A DNA stretch of 64,000 nt from Strigops habroptila (taxonomy: Eukaryota > Chordata > Aves > Psittaciformes > Psittacidae). The DNA is taken from assembly GCF_004027225.2 (NCBI RefSeq), contig NC_044282.2:62733725-62797724 (forward strand). Direction: 5' to 3'. The notes beneath the pieces are model-generated. The model did no database searches and had not been told where the DNA came from. It worked only from the letters and a program-made list of their open reading frames with translations. Below are positions 33,065-42,972 of the stretch, one piece after another. How positions within the stretch are numbered: the first letter of the stretch is position 1; the number at the start of each line of letters is the position of its first letter. A program made the position numbers and the translations under genes.

Positions 33065-33816
33065 GGCAAGGTGTCCCTGCCCATGGCAGGGGGGTTGGAA
33101 CTAGATGATCTTAAGGTCCTTTCCAACCCTTACTGTTCTATGATTCTATGATCCCTCAGCTAAATTTAAAACAGAAGAGAAAAGCAGTACATCAACTTCC
33201 CCCACAAAGGAGAAACAACACCCCTGGGAGCCTGTGGAGCCTGGCTCTGGAGGCTGCCCTTCCTCTTTCTGCGCACAACGAAGGCAGACAGGAAAACTCC
33301 AGCTCCAGAAGACAGGTCCCGTAATCCAGCTGCACGAAATGACCCATCCGCTAACACGTTCCAGACTCCAAACTGCAGAAAGTTGCACCTGGTGCTTAGT
33401 GCATCACTTCCCAAGGAAAGGGAAATGAAGTTTACATCCTTTTTGTGGAAATAGAACAAAGTCATCTTATTGTTTGTTATCACATATTACAATCTTGTGT
33501 GCATGAATGAAATGCCAGACCTGCTCTCATCGCTCCTTGGTTTCAAGGATGCTGGTGCATCTTGTATGATAGGTGAGATCACCAGCTCTGAGCTTTTACA
33601 CCATCAGAAATGAACTCGCACCCAAATGTTAAAGCACATTTCATGGTCATTTCAGATCATGGAAGCACACTGAAAGTCATTCCATCGCATAGCTTGTTCT
33701 GCACTTGCGCTCAGCAAAGGCAGCTGTGATTGTCTGAAGGAGCATGTGGTTATTAAATTATATTTAGGCTATTATACAAACAGAGTGAAACTTGCCATAG
33801 AAGCACAGAAGCACAG

Positions 33817-34115
33817 ACTCATAGAATAGTTTGGCTTGTAAGGGACCTTAAAGCTCATGTAGTTCTTGGGATTGCTCTGACCCAAATGCAGGACTTTAAA
33901 CTTGGTCGTGTTGAACTTCATGAGGTTCAGACACAGCTTGGTGCCATCAGCAAACATGCTGAGGGTACACTCAATCCTACTGTCCATGTCACCAACAAAG
34001 ATGTTAAACAGCACTGGTCCCAACACCAACCCCTGAGGAACACCATTCATCACTGATCTCCACTTGGACATCAAGCCATTGACCATAACTCTTTGAATGC
34101 GACCAAACTTGTGGA
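33817..34115 (-). mobile_element. CR1 fragment, internally deleted, with broken reverse transcriptase
   Basis: The minus strand encodes a piece of the RT palm (GVPQGLVLGPVLFNIFVGD, then FADG) joined directly to the CR1 3' tail. About 800 bases found in the full-length copy are missing. The second catalytic aspartate of FADD is Gly, so the copy is dead. Confidence 0.88.
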
Positions 34116-34710
34116 GATCAGGCAAAGTCTCTCATTAGGAATCACATGGTTACAGGCAGTTCAATGACTCAGGACTCGCAAGCACCTTTTCACCTATAGC
34201 CTGTCAGAGCCCCACACTCTTTGAACAGGATCTTATACATATTCCACACATGGAGAGTTTAACGTTTGATACCAAATTTTCTTATTTGAAGGTATTTGAT
34301 GTTACATGTGATTTTGATTAAGCAGAGTGATACGGCAATGAACTGAAATCACAATGCAAGCTCAAATGATAGCTAGCAGAAAACAGACATTGCAGTATAC
34401 CACTGAGTCACAACATGAAGGTGATTCCTACTACCAGTCTCCATAATACACTCACCATCATGGCCCTTAACCATCCTTAGTCCCTGCAAATGGGCCCATT
34501 GCTCTCTTCAGAACTCTTGTTGCTTGTCATCCGGATTTTATACTCTCTGTGGGGCTGAGCCATGGATACAGTCTGCTGTTGCTGGTTTGGCTAACTCAGG
34601 GAAGCATTCAAACCCTTTTGGTTAACTGGGGGACAAACATTTACACAACCACTTGATCCGCTCAGCTGACACAGCCAGTTGATCTAAAACAAAGACTGCC
34701 CTCCAGTGCC

Positions 34711-35175
34711 CTGTGTTGAGATCAGTTCAGGTTTATTTGCAACAGGCAGTCACTCCTTCCCTCCTTCAGGAGCCCTTGCACTCCACCCCTGAGCCTTCTT
34801 CGATCGTAGGGGTTTATTGATGGTCCCATCACTAGGTGCACGTCAGATTGAGTCATGATTTCAAACAAACACAGAACAACTGCAGTAGCAAAATCCTGCC
34901 CAAGGATGAAACCAGGATAGCAGCTAGAAAGACTTATTTGAGGGAAGAAAATGGAATTTCTATACACTAACCCAGAATGCCACAGCATTCAGGAGATATA
35001 GGGTGCATTCCAAAGCATCTGGTGGTCTTGGGTGGGTGTTTTGTTAACCTATTGTCTTGCCTGATGGGGATAATCAATCCCCCTTTCTTAGTTAGGTCAC
35101 AGTTAATTCCATGACTTTTGTGAAAATCCTCAACACTGAGGACAAAATCACAGGATGTTGTGTCAGCCACAGACT
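34711..35175 (-). mobile_element. Possible solo LTR of an endogenous retrovirus (tentative)
   Basis: On the minus strand a roughly 465-base block starts TGTGGCTGACACAACATCC and ends GATCTCAACA (TG...CA). It contains two AATAAA signals near its right end (CATCAATAAACCCC and GCAAATAAACC). That layout suits an LTR U3-R-U5. No target-site duplication is visible and I do not recognise the family. Confidence 0.3.
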
Positions 35176-37357
35176 GAAAGGAAGATAAATCCCTAAAGAG
35201 GGAGCAGACATCTCCCAGGTCAATAGGTTGTCATAGGCAAAACAGGCTCAACTAAGGGAATTTCACTTTGTTTAACTTTTTGTCAACTAACAAACTTTTC
35301 ATTACTGGTTTAGGTATTGAGGAAAGCCAGAAGACAAGCAATTCAACAAACACATATGGAGATTCTTTTTCTCCCCCTGCGGCAGGTTAAACTTCAGTCC
35401 AACAGCTTTTCTTCCTGCTCATCTGAACTCCCCATCTTTTCACAACGCACTGCACTCACTCTCTTTGGTGAGGCAATGGGCAATGCAGGAGGTTGGGGTC
35501 ACTGCTTAATGGTTTTTTTCTACCACTCCTTGCTTCTTACTCTTTTCTTCTTTTGCTCCTTGCTTCTTGTACCTTCCCTGCTCTGGTGTGGGAGCTGCAG
35601 TGCCTTTGGGGGTGTCCCTGCTCCAGTGTGGCTTATCCACATGCCACAGACCTGACAGTTACCTCCGTTGGCACAAAGTGCCACCTTCCAAGAAGGTGTC
35701 TCCAGCTCTGTCCCCAGCAATGTTACCTTCCATGTATTTTCTTTGCTTCTTCCTTTTGCATTTCTTCTCATATGTCTCCTCCTGTGCCCCAGGTTGTGTC
35801 AGCCCTCTGCCCTTGAATTTCTAAACAGAGAAGGTCAGTCTCCCTGCAGCCAGAATCAATCTCCAACTGCTGTTCACTGCTGCAGCAGGAAATGGCCTGT
35901 AGTACGACTTTTTTCTCCTGAAATAAAGGGACAATAATCCTGTAACTTCTTGGGATAAAATTATCTTCACCTGAAATAGGCATTATGGGAAGAGTTCCTG
36001 GAAAGAGGTCAAAGAGGGGTTTGGAGTGGGAGGACTTGTAGGATTTGACGATGTACCCTCAGGTTGGGGAGTCCTGGTACACAGCTGTTCAAGGCAGCAG
36101 ATTGCCAGGACCTGAAACTTCTTTTTCTGAATAACTGAGCATAGCTGATGGAGGGTAGGAGGGCTGGATCCTCATTGACACCCTTGATGGAACTTCAGAT
36201 TGTTGCTTCAGAGGAGTTAAGTACCAAAGGGATGGGCCTGTTTGTAGTTACACCACTTGTCAATGGCACAATGTCTTTAGAAGCTCCTGGTGCATGCAAG
36301 AGGCAGGGAAAGGTATAGGGACTTTTGTGAACAATGGAGATATGCTAAGATGTATGCAAGGTAAAGGGAGGAGACCAGATCATAAGATAGCTTACAAGTT
36401 CAAAGCTGAGTTAACAAACTCTCCCTTATCAGCACTAAACAAAGTCTTTCCTTCAAAGGGAACCATCTCCTTATTTTTGCCTCTATCTCCAGGAAAGGAT
36501 GAGGAATGAAGCCAAAAAGAGGCTCTAACTACCTTCTAAGGCTGCTCATAGCAGGAAGATACCCTCATACCCTCCATAGGGAGACAGAAAATGCCTCTCT
36601 CTGTTTCTGCTGAGGTAGAACAACTGATGGAAAATGAAAAGCTTCTGTTGTTGGCTTTGTGTTTCTTTTTCCTGATGTCTCTGCCAGCAGTGCAAGTTTC
36701 AGGAGTGATGATGGACTGAGGACCAGAGCTTCCCCAGCCTCTCACCTCATAGGAAAGGAGGGGAATCTATTGGAAAGAAGTGGCAAAGGAGCCTTAAGGG
36801 ATACTGCCAGGTGACTGTGACCTACAAAAGTCTCACTGGGTTGAGTTTGGGCACTAGAGGGGGATGCTCTGAAGGCAGTACCAGAGCTGGTCACACATGC
36901 CAACATAGTAGTCTGGGATTCGCTGAGCAAACCAAACATAGCGAGGAAAGTCCAGGCTTCAGGAGCTTGTCTTTTGCCCTGCCCTGCTACAGATGGCATA
37001 TAGGCTGTGCTCACAGCAGTATTTCAGAATCCTGATGAGCCTCTCTCAAAGTGGTTTACAGCCATGTCTGTGGCTAGAGCCATGGGAAAGGCTAAGGACT
37101 TCATCTCCCCACCACCTGCAGGCTGAGACAGAAACTTCCTGAAGCAAGAAGTACAATTTGCTGATACAGTTGTATCTGTGATGGGTGTCCTGCAGACATA
37201 CCTCATATCAATAAGAAGTCATCCTCACTCTCATCACCAACCAACAGAGGAGTGCTGCCAGAAGTCTTTCATTGAGCCTAGTAAGAACAATCAGTTCTTC
37301 ACCATCAGAAGTAACAGAAGATAAGGATATGAATAGTGAAAAATTCAAAGTAGAAAC

Positions 37358-37448
37358 AGAATCATAGAATCATTTAGGTTGGAAAAGACCTTTAAGATCA
37401 AGTCCAACTGTTAACCCAGCACTGCCAAGCCCACCACTAAACACCACT
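37358..37448 (-). mobile_element. CR1 3' end, different subfamily
   Basis: ACAGAATCATAGAATCATTTAG, GTTGGAAAAGACC and AAGTCCAACTGTTAACCCAG match the CR1 tail type that reads 'GGTTGGAAAAGACCT', distinct from the majority type in this window. Confidence 0.82.
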
Positions 37449-38123
37449 TCTACATATGTAGTACAGCTATGACTTCTCCTGCAGCAAAACTGGCTCCTAA
37501 ATATTGATCTTGTTTGCCACTGCACCATATTCCCTACTATTTCATTATCCAGAAAATATAAAGTCCAGAAGTAGTACATGCACTGGAGCTACGTGGTGCA
37601 TCAAATCACACTTATATTGGATTTAATAACACAACTGTTGAGGAGCATGTGAAGATTTCTGAGCTGATTCTGGAACAGGTCTGCTTGGATCTCATGGGGC
37701 TAATGCTTTGCCTGACCAAAGAAGACCTGATGGACCCGAGCCTGCTCTGCACAACCCCAGGTCAGGTATCTGTATTCCCAGCAACCCAAGCATCCTGCCA
37801 ATGGATAACAGGAATAAAGAAGATAATACAGCACTCTCTTGTGAAATGTCCATGTTATATTTCTTGGTTTCATTCAAGGTTGCATTCACTGATTTGCACA
37901 AAGAATTGCGTTCCTGGTTTTTGTATCACTTTCAGAACTTAAAATAATTACTGAAAAGCTGTAGTTCCATAACCCTCCCCCTTTAGAAAGGCCATCTGCT
38001 CATTGTTTTAGCTCAGCAATCTGGCATTTGCGTGTTCTTTTTCCTGGTTGAAAGCATCAACCTGCAAACAGTTCATTGCCTGCTTTGAATCTGTTTAGAA
38101 ACAGGGTTTAAACAGGCTTACTC

Positions 38124-38632
38124 TTTCCAGCTCTGGGGACCTCAGCACAAGAAAGACATAGCCCTGTTGTAGCAAGTCTAGAGGAGTCCACGAAGATGCT
38201 CTGAGGGCTGGAGCACCTCTGCTCTGGAGACAGGCGGAGAGAGCTGGGCTTGCTCAGCCTGGAGAACAGAAGGCTCCGGGGAGACCTTAGAGCAGCTTCC
38301 AGCGCCTAAAGGAGCCAACAAGAAATCTGGAGAGGGGCTTTTGACAAGGGCCTGTAGGGACAGGACAAGGGGGAATGGCTTTAACCTGACAGAGGGGAGA
38401 TTTAGATGAGTCATTAGGAAGAAGTTGTTCCCTGTGAGTGTGATGAGGCCCTGGCACAGGTTGCCCAGAGAAGCTGTGGCTGCCCCATCCCTGGCAGTGT
38501 TCAAGGCCAGGCTGGATGGGGCTTGGAGCAACCTGGTCTAGTGTGAGGTGTCTGTCCCTGCCCGTGGCAGGGGGTTGCAACTAGATGAGCCCTAAGGTCC
38601 CTTCCAACCCAAACTGTCCTGTTATTCCTATG
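38124..38632 (+). mobile_element. CR1 LINE, 5'-truncated
   Basis: Starts at CCAGCTCTGGGGACCTCAG, runs through GGAGCACCTCTGCTCTGGAG and ends CTTCCAACCCAAACTG...CCTATGA. Same subfamily as the 20.4 kb copy. Confidence 0.9.
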
Positions 38633-38755
38633 AAAAATGCCCAAAGCATATCTTAGAACTTAAGAAACAATATAGTTTAGCCTTAATTTTTGTCAGATTA
38701 CTGTTTTTTTTGTCTGTTGGTAGCTTTTTGCAGCTAACTCTGCTGGCATAACGCA

Positions 38756-38867
38756 GGTGGGGACGCACATGATATTTACTATCTCAACAGGACAACACAT
38801 TCTAGCACTCACCATTCCTCTTTTCTACTCCATTAGTAATTGGCTGCAAGGTGGGGAAACCCACCAT
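38756..38867 (+). repeat. Left arm of a perfect 112-bp inverted repeat
   Basis: From GGTGGGGACGCACATGAT to GTGGGGAAACCCACCAT. It is the exact reverse complement of 39528-39639, base for base. The outer flanks are unrelated. Confidence 0.95.
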
Positions 38868-39527
38868 CTTTATCTAAAAAGGTAAGATCTTGATCTGACT
38901 GTTTTACACTCAGCTTGGCACCGCTGCAAATCCAGGACAAGTCAAACTTCCAGATGAGAGCATTGTATGTGAAGTTATTAATGACTGCTATTGGATTGGG
39001 CTTTTGTAACAGGTAGAACTAAAGTCACCCCATGTGTGTGACACTGAAATCAGGTGGAAGTCCGATAACATATTAGAAGAAAAGCAAGTTGGGTGATTAG
39101 TGTGGCTCTTCCTGGAAGAGGCTGTGGGTACCGTTGTGCTGCCCAGGGCACACCAGCCAGCCTGCAGAGCACCGGCTTTCTAGGTAAAAGAAACCAAAAT
39201 AACTTGTCTCAGTTCTCTGAAATGCAGCATCAAACTGGGCTTCCTGTCATCCTGTATGTGCTGCCTGATGCTCTAATGGACTCTCAGGGAAACATGATAC
39301 TGATCTTTGGGTAGGAGCAAAGAGAAACAAAATTATTTGGAATAGAATTTGCTTGACTGTAAGATTTGGGGATTCTGAGTACATTTTGAGCACTAGGCTA
39401 AAGCAAAGGCAGCTCTCGGCTGGCTGAAAACTATGATCTCCTTCCAGCTGCAGCTGTGGCTCCAGTGCCCAACTCCTGTCAATATTTACCTGGGTGGATA
39501 AGGCGGATTTTCTTGCAAGGAATAAAA

Positions 39528-39639
39528 ATGGTGGGTTTCCCCACCTTGCAGCCAATTACTAATGGAGTAGAAAAGAGGAATGGTGAGTGCTAGAATGTGT
39601 TGTCCTGTTGAGATAGTAAATATCATGTGCGTCCCCACC
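39528..39639 (-). repeat. Right arm of the perfect 112-bp inverted repeat
   Basis: Exact reverse complement of 38756-38867, with a 660-base spacer between the arms. The similarity continues a few bases inward with one mismatch, then stops. Confidence 0.95.
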
Positions 39640-41399
39640 AAGATGCCTTGGGGGACAGAATTTTATCTGACAGACTCCAAGTTGAATCAATGCACTGTTT
39701 CTTCTAGCCCTCTTGTTTGGTTGGTTGGTTGGTTTGGTTTGTCTTTTTTCCCCTGTAAATGCTTGTGTTAATCTCTTCTGTGTGGGAAGAGTGAGAGGGA
39801 AGTTTCACTCTTAAGAAAGCCTCTGGAGCAGATTATTTTCCCCAGGATGAAGGCTCGGGCAGTTTTACTGAAGCCTCAGTGGAAGCATTTGGAAAGCAGA
39901 CCATTTTCCTACCAACAGCACTCGGTATCAGCTTTGAATGGACACTTCTGCAAAGGTGGTGGAGCATGAGGTCCTCTGAGCAGCTGTAGATGCTGTCTGG
40001 GGAGCCGCTGCCCTAATGATGCACAAAGACTGCCTGGACAGCAAGTTCCCTCTCTGCTTGCTGACCAAGAGGCTTGTTTGGGGTTTGGTTTTTTGTTTTT
40101 TTGCTTTTTTATTTTTTCTTTACCTCCTCATAACAGCTACTGGCTTTACTTCTAAAACCAGCTTGATGTGTTTTGGCTTTATGTGCTTTATATGCTCCTC
40201 TGAACAAGGAAACTGTGGTACAGTAGATGTAGTAGTAATAACAAAATATATGCCTTGGTGAGTCATCCCTGTTTATTTTTACTTTGGAAGATGAGCTTCC
40301 AGGCTCCAGAGTGCAACAAAGACTGTGGCTGCTTGAGTTCCTCAGCGGCTTCTCTTCCTGGAGATACGTTCCCAACTTGGATATGAGGCTGAACGAGCAT
40401 GTTAAATCCCTTCCTGCTTTGCTTTGTCCCTTATGTATCATTAGGTGCTAGTGTGTGTGGGATGCAAACAAGGCAGTATACAAACTTATTCTTGATTTTA
40501 TACTTTAAAAGAAACAGTGAGGGGAATGTGGTACACAACAGCTGTGGGAATCTGGCTTTTGTGACTTACGAGCATAAAGAGTAGCTTCTGAAAGGAATTT
40601 TGATGCCTCATGGTGTCTGTCCTGGTATTTGAAAAATGTAGATTTGTTCCATCACAGGAACTGATTAGGACAAAAGGAAAATCATGTGAACTTTATGGAC
40701 CTGATTTGGAACTAGAGAAAATCACAGAATCATCAAATCACAGAATTAAAATAGATTTTTAAATTCTATTTACATATCTGGGGTAAGTGCCCCCCTCACT
40801 TATCCTCTTAAAAACTTAATATTTCATGTAAAATTTTGCAGAAAATGTTTATGTTCCTAATCTGGCCTTTCCCACAGTCAGTTGCCACCAGACGCGGTTG
40901 CTTGCTGCTGTCGCCGTGTCATTTGTCAACTAAAAAGCCAGTGATTAGTATCTTCCAGCTTGTCTGACTTCCAATGTGAAAATTAAACGACCTTCAGATG
41001 GTAACTCAAGATTCAGAGCTCCAGGCTTAATGTAAATCCTGAGTGGAAGAACATGATGGCTCACATCCTTAAGATGAATCAACTAATACATGATTATTTT
41101 ACACCACAAATATTTCCTTATCTCACTGGATGAATGATTTGGTTTTACTTTATCAAAAACTTGCAATTTTTCTTGTTTAAGTCCTGGAAACTGCTGTTGA
41201 AGAAGCTGGAGTGAAGTATGGCCAGACAGCAGAATGCACACTAGCACTATCCCCTTTCTTAACTCATCTCCCTTGCAAGTTCAGTTATGGTTAACAATAC
41301 TGAGCCACAAGAGACGATGAAGGCATCTCACCAGGTACCTGGGAACAAGAGGAAAGGTCAGATAGTTGAGTGTGAGCTGGTGGTGCAACCTCACCACAG

Positions 41400-41446
41400 A
41401 TTCACAGAATCATAGAATCCTAGAATGGTTTGGGTTGGAAGGGACC
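41400..41446 (-). mobile_element. CR1 3'-tail fragment
   Basis: ATTCACAGAATCATAGAATC then GGTTTGGGTTGGAAGGGACC; only the last 47 bases of CR1 remain. Confidence 0.8.
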
Positions 41447-42647
41447 AAAGGCTGTTTTTTCTCCAAAGACTAGTTCAGAATGAGAACCTCCTCCTTTCCC
41501 TTGGTGCTCAGTCCAGCATTCTCCTGTATGACCATTTATGCCATACATTTATGCCCATGAATCTGCTTTGGCTTCATGGTCTAGTTGTGCACAAACTTGC
41601 AACCCAGTGAGGGTGCTATGAGGATTAAGGTGTAGAAGCACAGGCCTAAACTTTCTTTTGTCCCTGGCAAGGTGTTCCCTGACAGTGGCTTTCCCACACA
41701 GACACATACTACGATTTTCCACATTCTCTTCCCATAGAAACAGGAACATATGATGCTGCACACTGTGAGAAGCCGCTCATTTTAATATGAAACCATAATA
41801 GGGAAAGAGCAACCATTTGAGATGCTGCACAGACATACACCCTTTGCAGGTAGGTAAGAGGCTTTCAAACAGCATGGTAATTAGCTTTTTTCTACCCAGT
41901 CAGTGATATCCCTCCTTCAACAGGAGAGAAGGTGGAAATAGAATGACAGGTCTGGGTGGGAGCATCACCTGGGAGAGCTTTGGTTGAGACAAGATGGATT
42001 GCAACTCCAGAGGTGGGATGGTGTGCTGGAAAGGGGATTGGGAACGTATGGAGCAGTATTGCAGAATGGCCAACTGCTGGGACAGCTGCCATGGCAGCAC
42101 ATGGATGGGAGCAGGTAGTAGTGTTGGTGAGGGAGGTGGTTAGCTGGGCAGCAGGAGGGAGCAAAAGGATCTGCAGCCCAGAGCAGCAGCCATGCGAGTG
42201 GACGGCAGCAGGGTGAGGTGCCAACGGAGGATGATGACACCTTGGGCGCTGGTTCTGCTGGTTCACCACCCCCGAGTGGAGGGAGCTTGGTGCCAGCGGA
42301 TGGGGGCACCAGCTCTCACTGCAGGCGCTGGTGACCCAGCGAGGGACACGGATGGAACCAGTCGGCGGCGGCCGGCTGTGAGGTGCATGGATAGAGGGGG
42401 TACGCTCTGTAGCCGCTGGTGGCGGCAGGGTGTGGGGAGCCGGAGGCCGCTGCTAGCAGCGGTGGGGGTCAACGGGGGCCGGGTTCGCAGCCGCCGGGGC
42501 TAGAGGCGGGGAAGGGCACCCAGACCTGAGGAGAACCCCCCAGCCGCCATCACGCCCCCGCGAGGCGCCGCGCACGGAGCGGACAGAGGCGGGACCGCGG
42601 AGCGAGCGGGTGGCCGCGCCCTTTGGCAGGCGCGGCGGGGCGAGCAG

Positions 42648-42658
42648 TGCGCATGCGC
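42648..42658. promoter_or_regulatory. NRF1 site TGCGCATGCGC
   Basis: Exact match to the palindromic NRF1 consensus YGCGCAYGCGC, 258 bases upstream of the ASXL2 ATG. Confidence 0.7.
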
Positions 42659-42727
42659 GGGGCTGAGCGGGGAGGGCGGGGCTCACCGCCCGGCTGTCCG
42701 TACAGTAGGTGGAGTCACGCGGGTGGG

Positions 42728-42737
42728 GTCACATGAC
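42728..42737. promoter_or_regulatory. E-box GTCACATGAC (USF/MiT-TFE type)
   Basis: Ten-base palindrome with the flanks favoured by USF and MITF/TFE factors, in the ASXL2 promoter. Confidence 0.55.
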
Positions 42738-42764
42738 CGGGGCCCTTTACAGTAGGAGCCCAAT

Positions 42765-42821
42765 ATGGCAGCAGCGGCGGCGGGTGCAGGGGCTGCCGCG
42801 GTCAGGGCTGTCCGCACTTAG
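42765..42821 (+). CDS. Possible upstream ORF in the ASXL2 leader (18 codons)
   Basis: An ATG inside the YY1-like motif opens an alanine-rich frame (MAAAAAGAGAAAVRAVRT) ending in TAG 94 bases before the ASXL2 ATG. It matters only if transcription starts upstream of 42765. Confidence 0.3.
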   Translation: MAAAAAGAGAAAVRAVRT

Positions 42822-42915
42822 GGCCGCTCTGGCTGCCTCCGCCTGCCCTCCGGCCTCCCGCACGGACAGAACATCCCGGGTACCTCGGAGTCAGCTGCGC
42901 CCCGTCACGTCCGAC

Positions 42916-42972
42916 ATGAGGGAGAAGGGCCGCAGGAAGAAGGGCAGGACCTGGGCAGAGGCCGCCCGGACG
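42916..42972 (+). CDS. ASXL2: ASXL2 first coding exon (19 codons, partial gene)
   Basis: ASXL2 is a chromatin cofactor: its DEUBAD domain activates the deubiquitinase BAP1 (PR-DUB complex, H2AK119), and its PHD finger lies at the C-terminus. This exon encodes MREKGRRKKGRTWAEAART, the N-terminal basic start before the HARE-HTH domain. It differs from the remembered human sequence only at Lys to Arg near the end. A strong donor GTACGT follows in phase 0, as in human. The exon is a good match to ASXL2 and is less like ASXL1 or ASXL3. I saw no second exon (expected to begin VLEKYP) in the remaining 21 kb, so intron 1 probably extends past the window. Confidence 0.92.

Larger units (their letters stand above)
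28735..33152 (+). mobile_element. Apparently full-length CR1 LINE retrotransposon with two open ORFs
   Basis: This is an avian non-LTR retrotransposon that copies itself by target-primed reverse transcription. A GC-rich 5' UTR starts near 28735 (boundary within about 40 bases, judged from the composition change). A six-copy 12-bp repeat lies in it, then ORF1 (29079-30155), ORF2 (open 30014-33064) and a short 3' UTR ending in GTTCTATGATTCTATGAT. Neither ORF has an internal stop, which is rare for CR1 copies (most are 5'-truncated) and suggests a young insertion. No target-site duplication is seen, as is usual for CR1. It lies between KIF3C and ASXL2 on their coding strand. Confidence 0.93.
33153..42489. 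other. Intergenic DNA between the full-length CR1 and ASXL2
   Basis: AT-richer sequence with five CR1 fragments, a candidate solo LTR (34711-35175) and a perfect inverted repeat (38756-39639). A T-rich tract is at 40088-40120. The stretches 35180-37350, 39640-41390 and 41450-42490 show no recognisable gene or repeat. No conserved-looking ORF or RNA gene was found. Confidence 0.6.
42490..42915 (+). promoter_or_regulatory. ASXL2: ASXL2 CpG-island promoter and 5' leader
   Basis: CpG-rich DNA surrounds the ASXL2 start and continues into intron 1 to about 43260. Motifs are a perfect NRF1 site TGCGCATGCGC (42648-42658), an E-box palindrome GTCACATGAC (42728-42737) and a YY1-like AATATGGCAGC (42762-42772). 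There is no TATA box. The transcription start is probably near 42650-42770 (inference). Confidence 0.75.

Noticed and set aside
38756-39639. Typical DNA transposon (hAT or mariner)
   Set aside because: Terminal inverted repeats of 112 perfect bases without target-site duplication or transposase remnant do not fit these families; kept as an unexplained inverted repeat.
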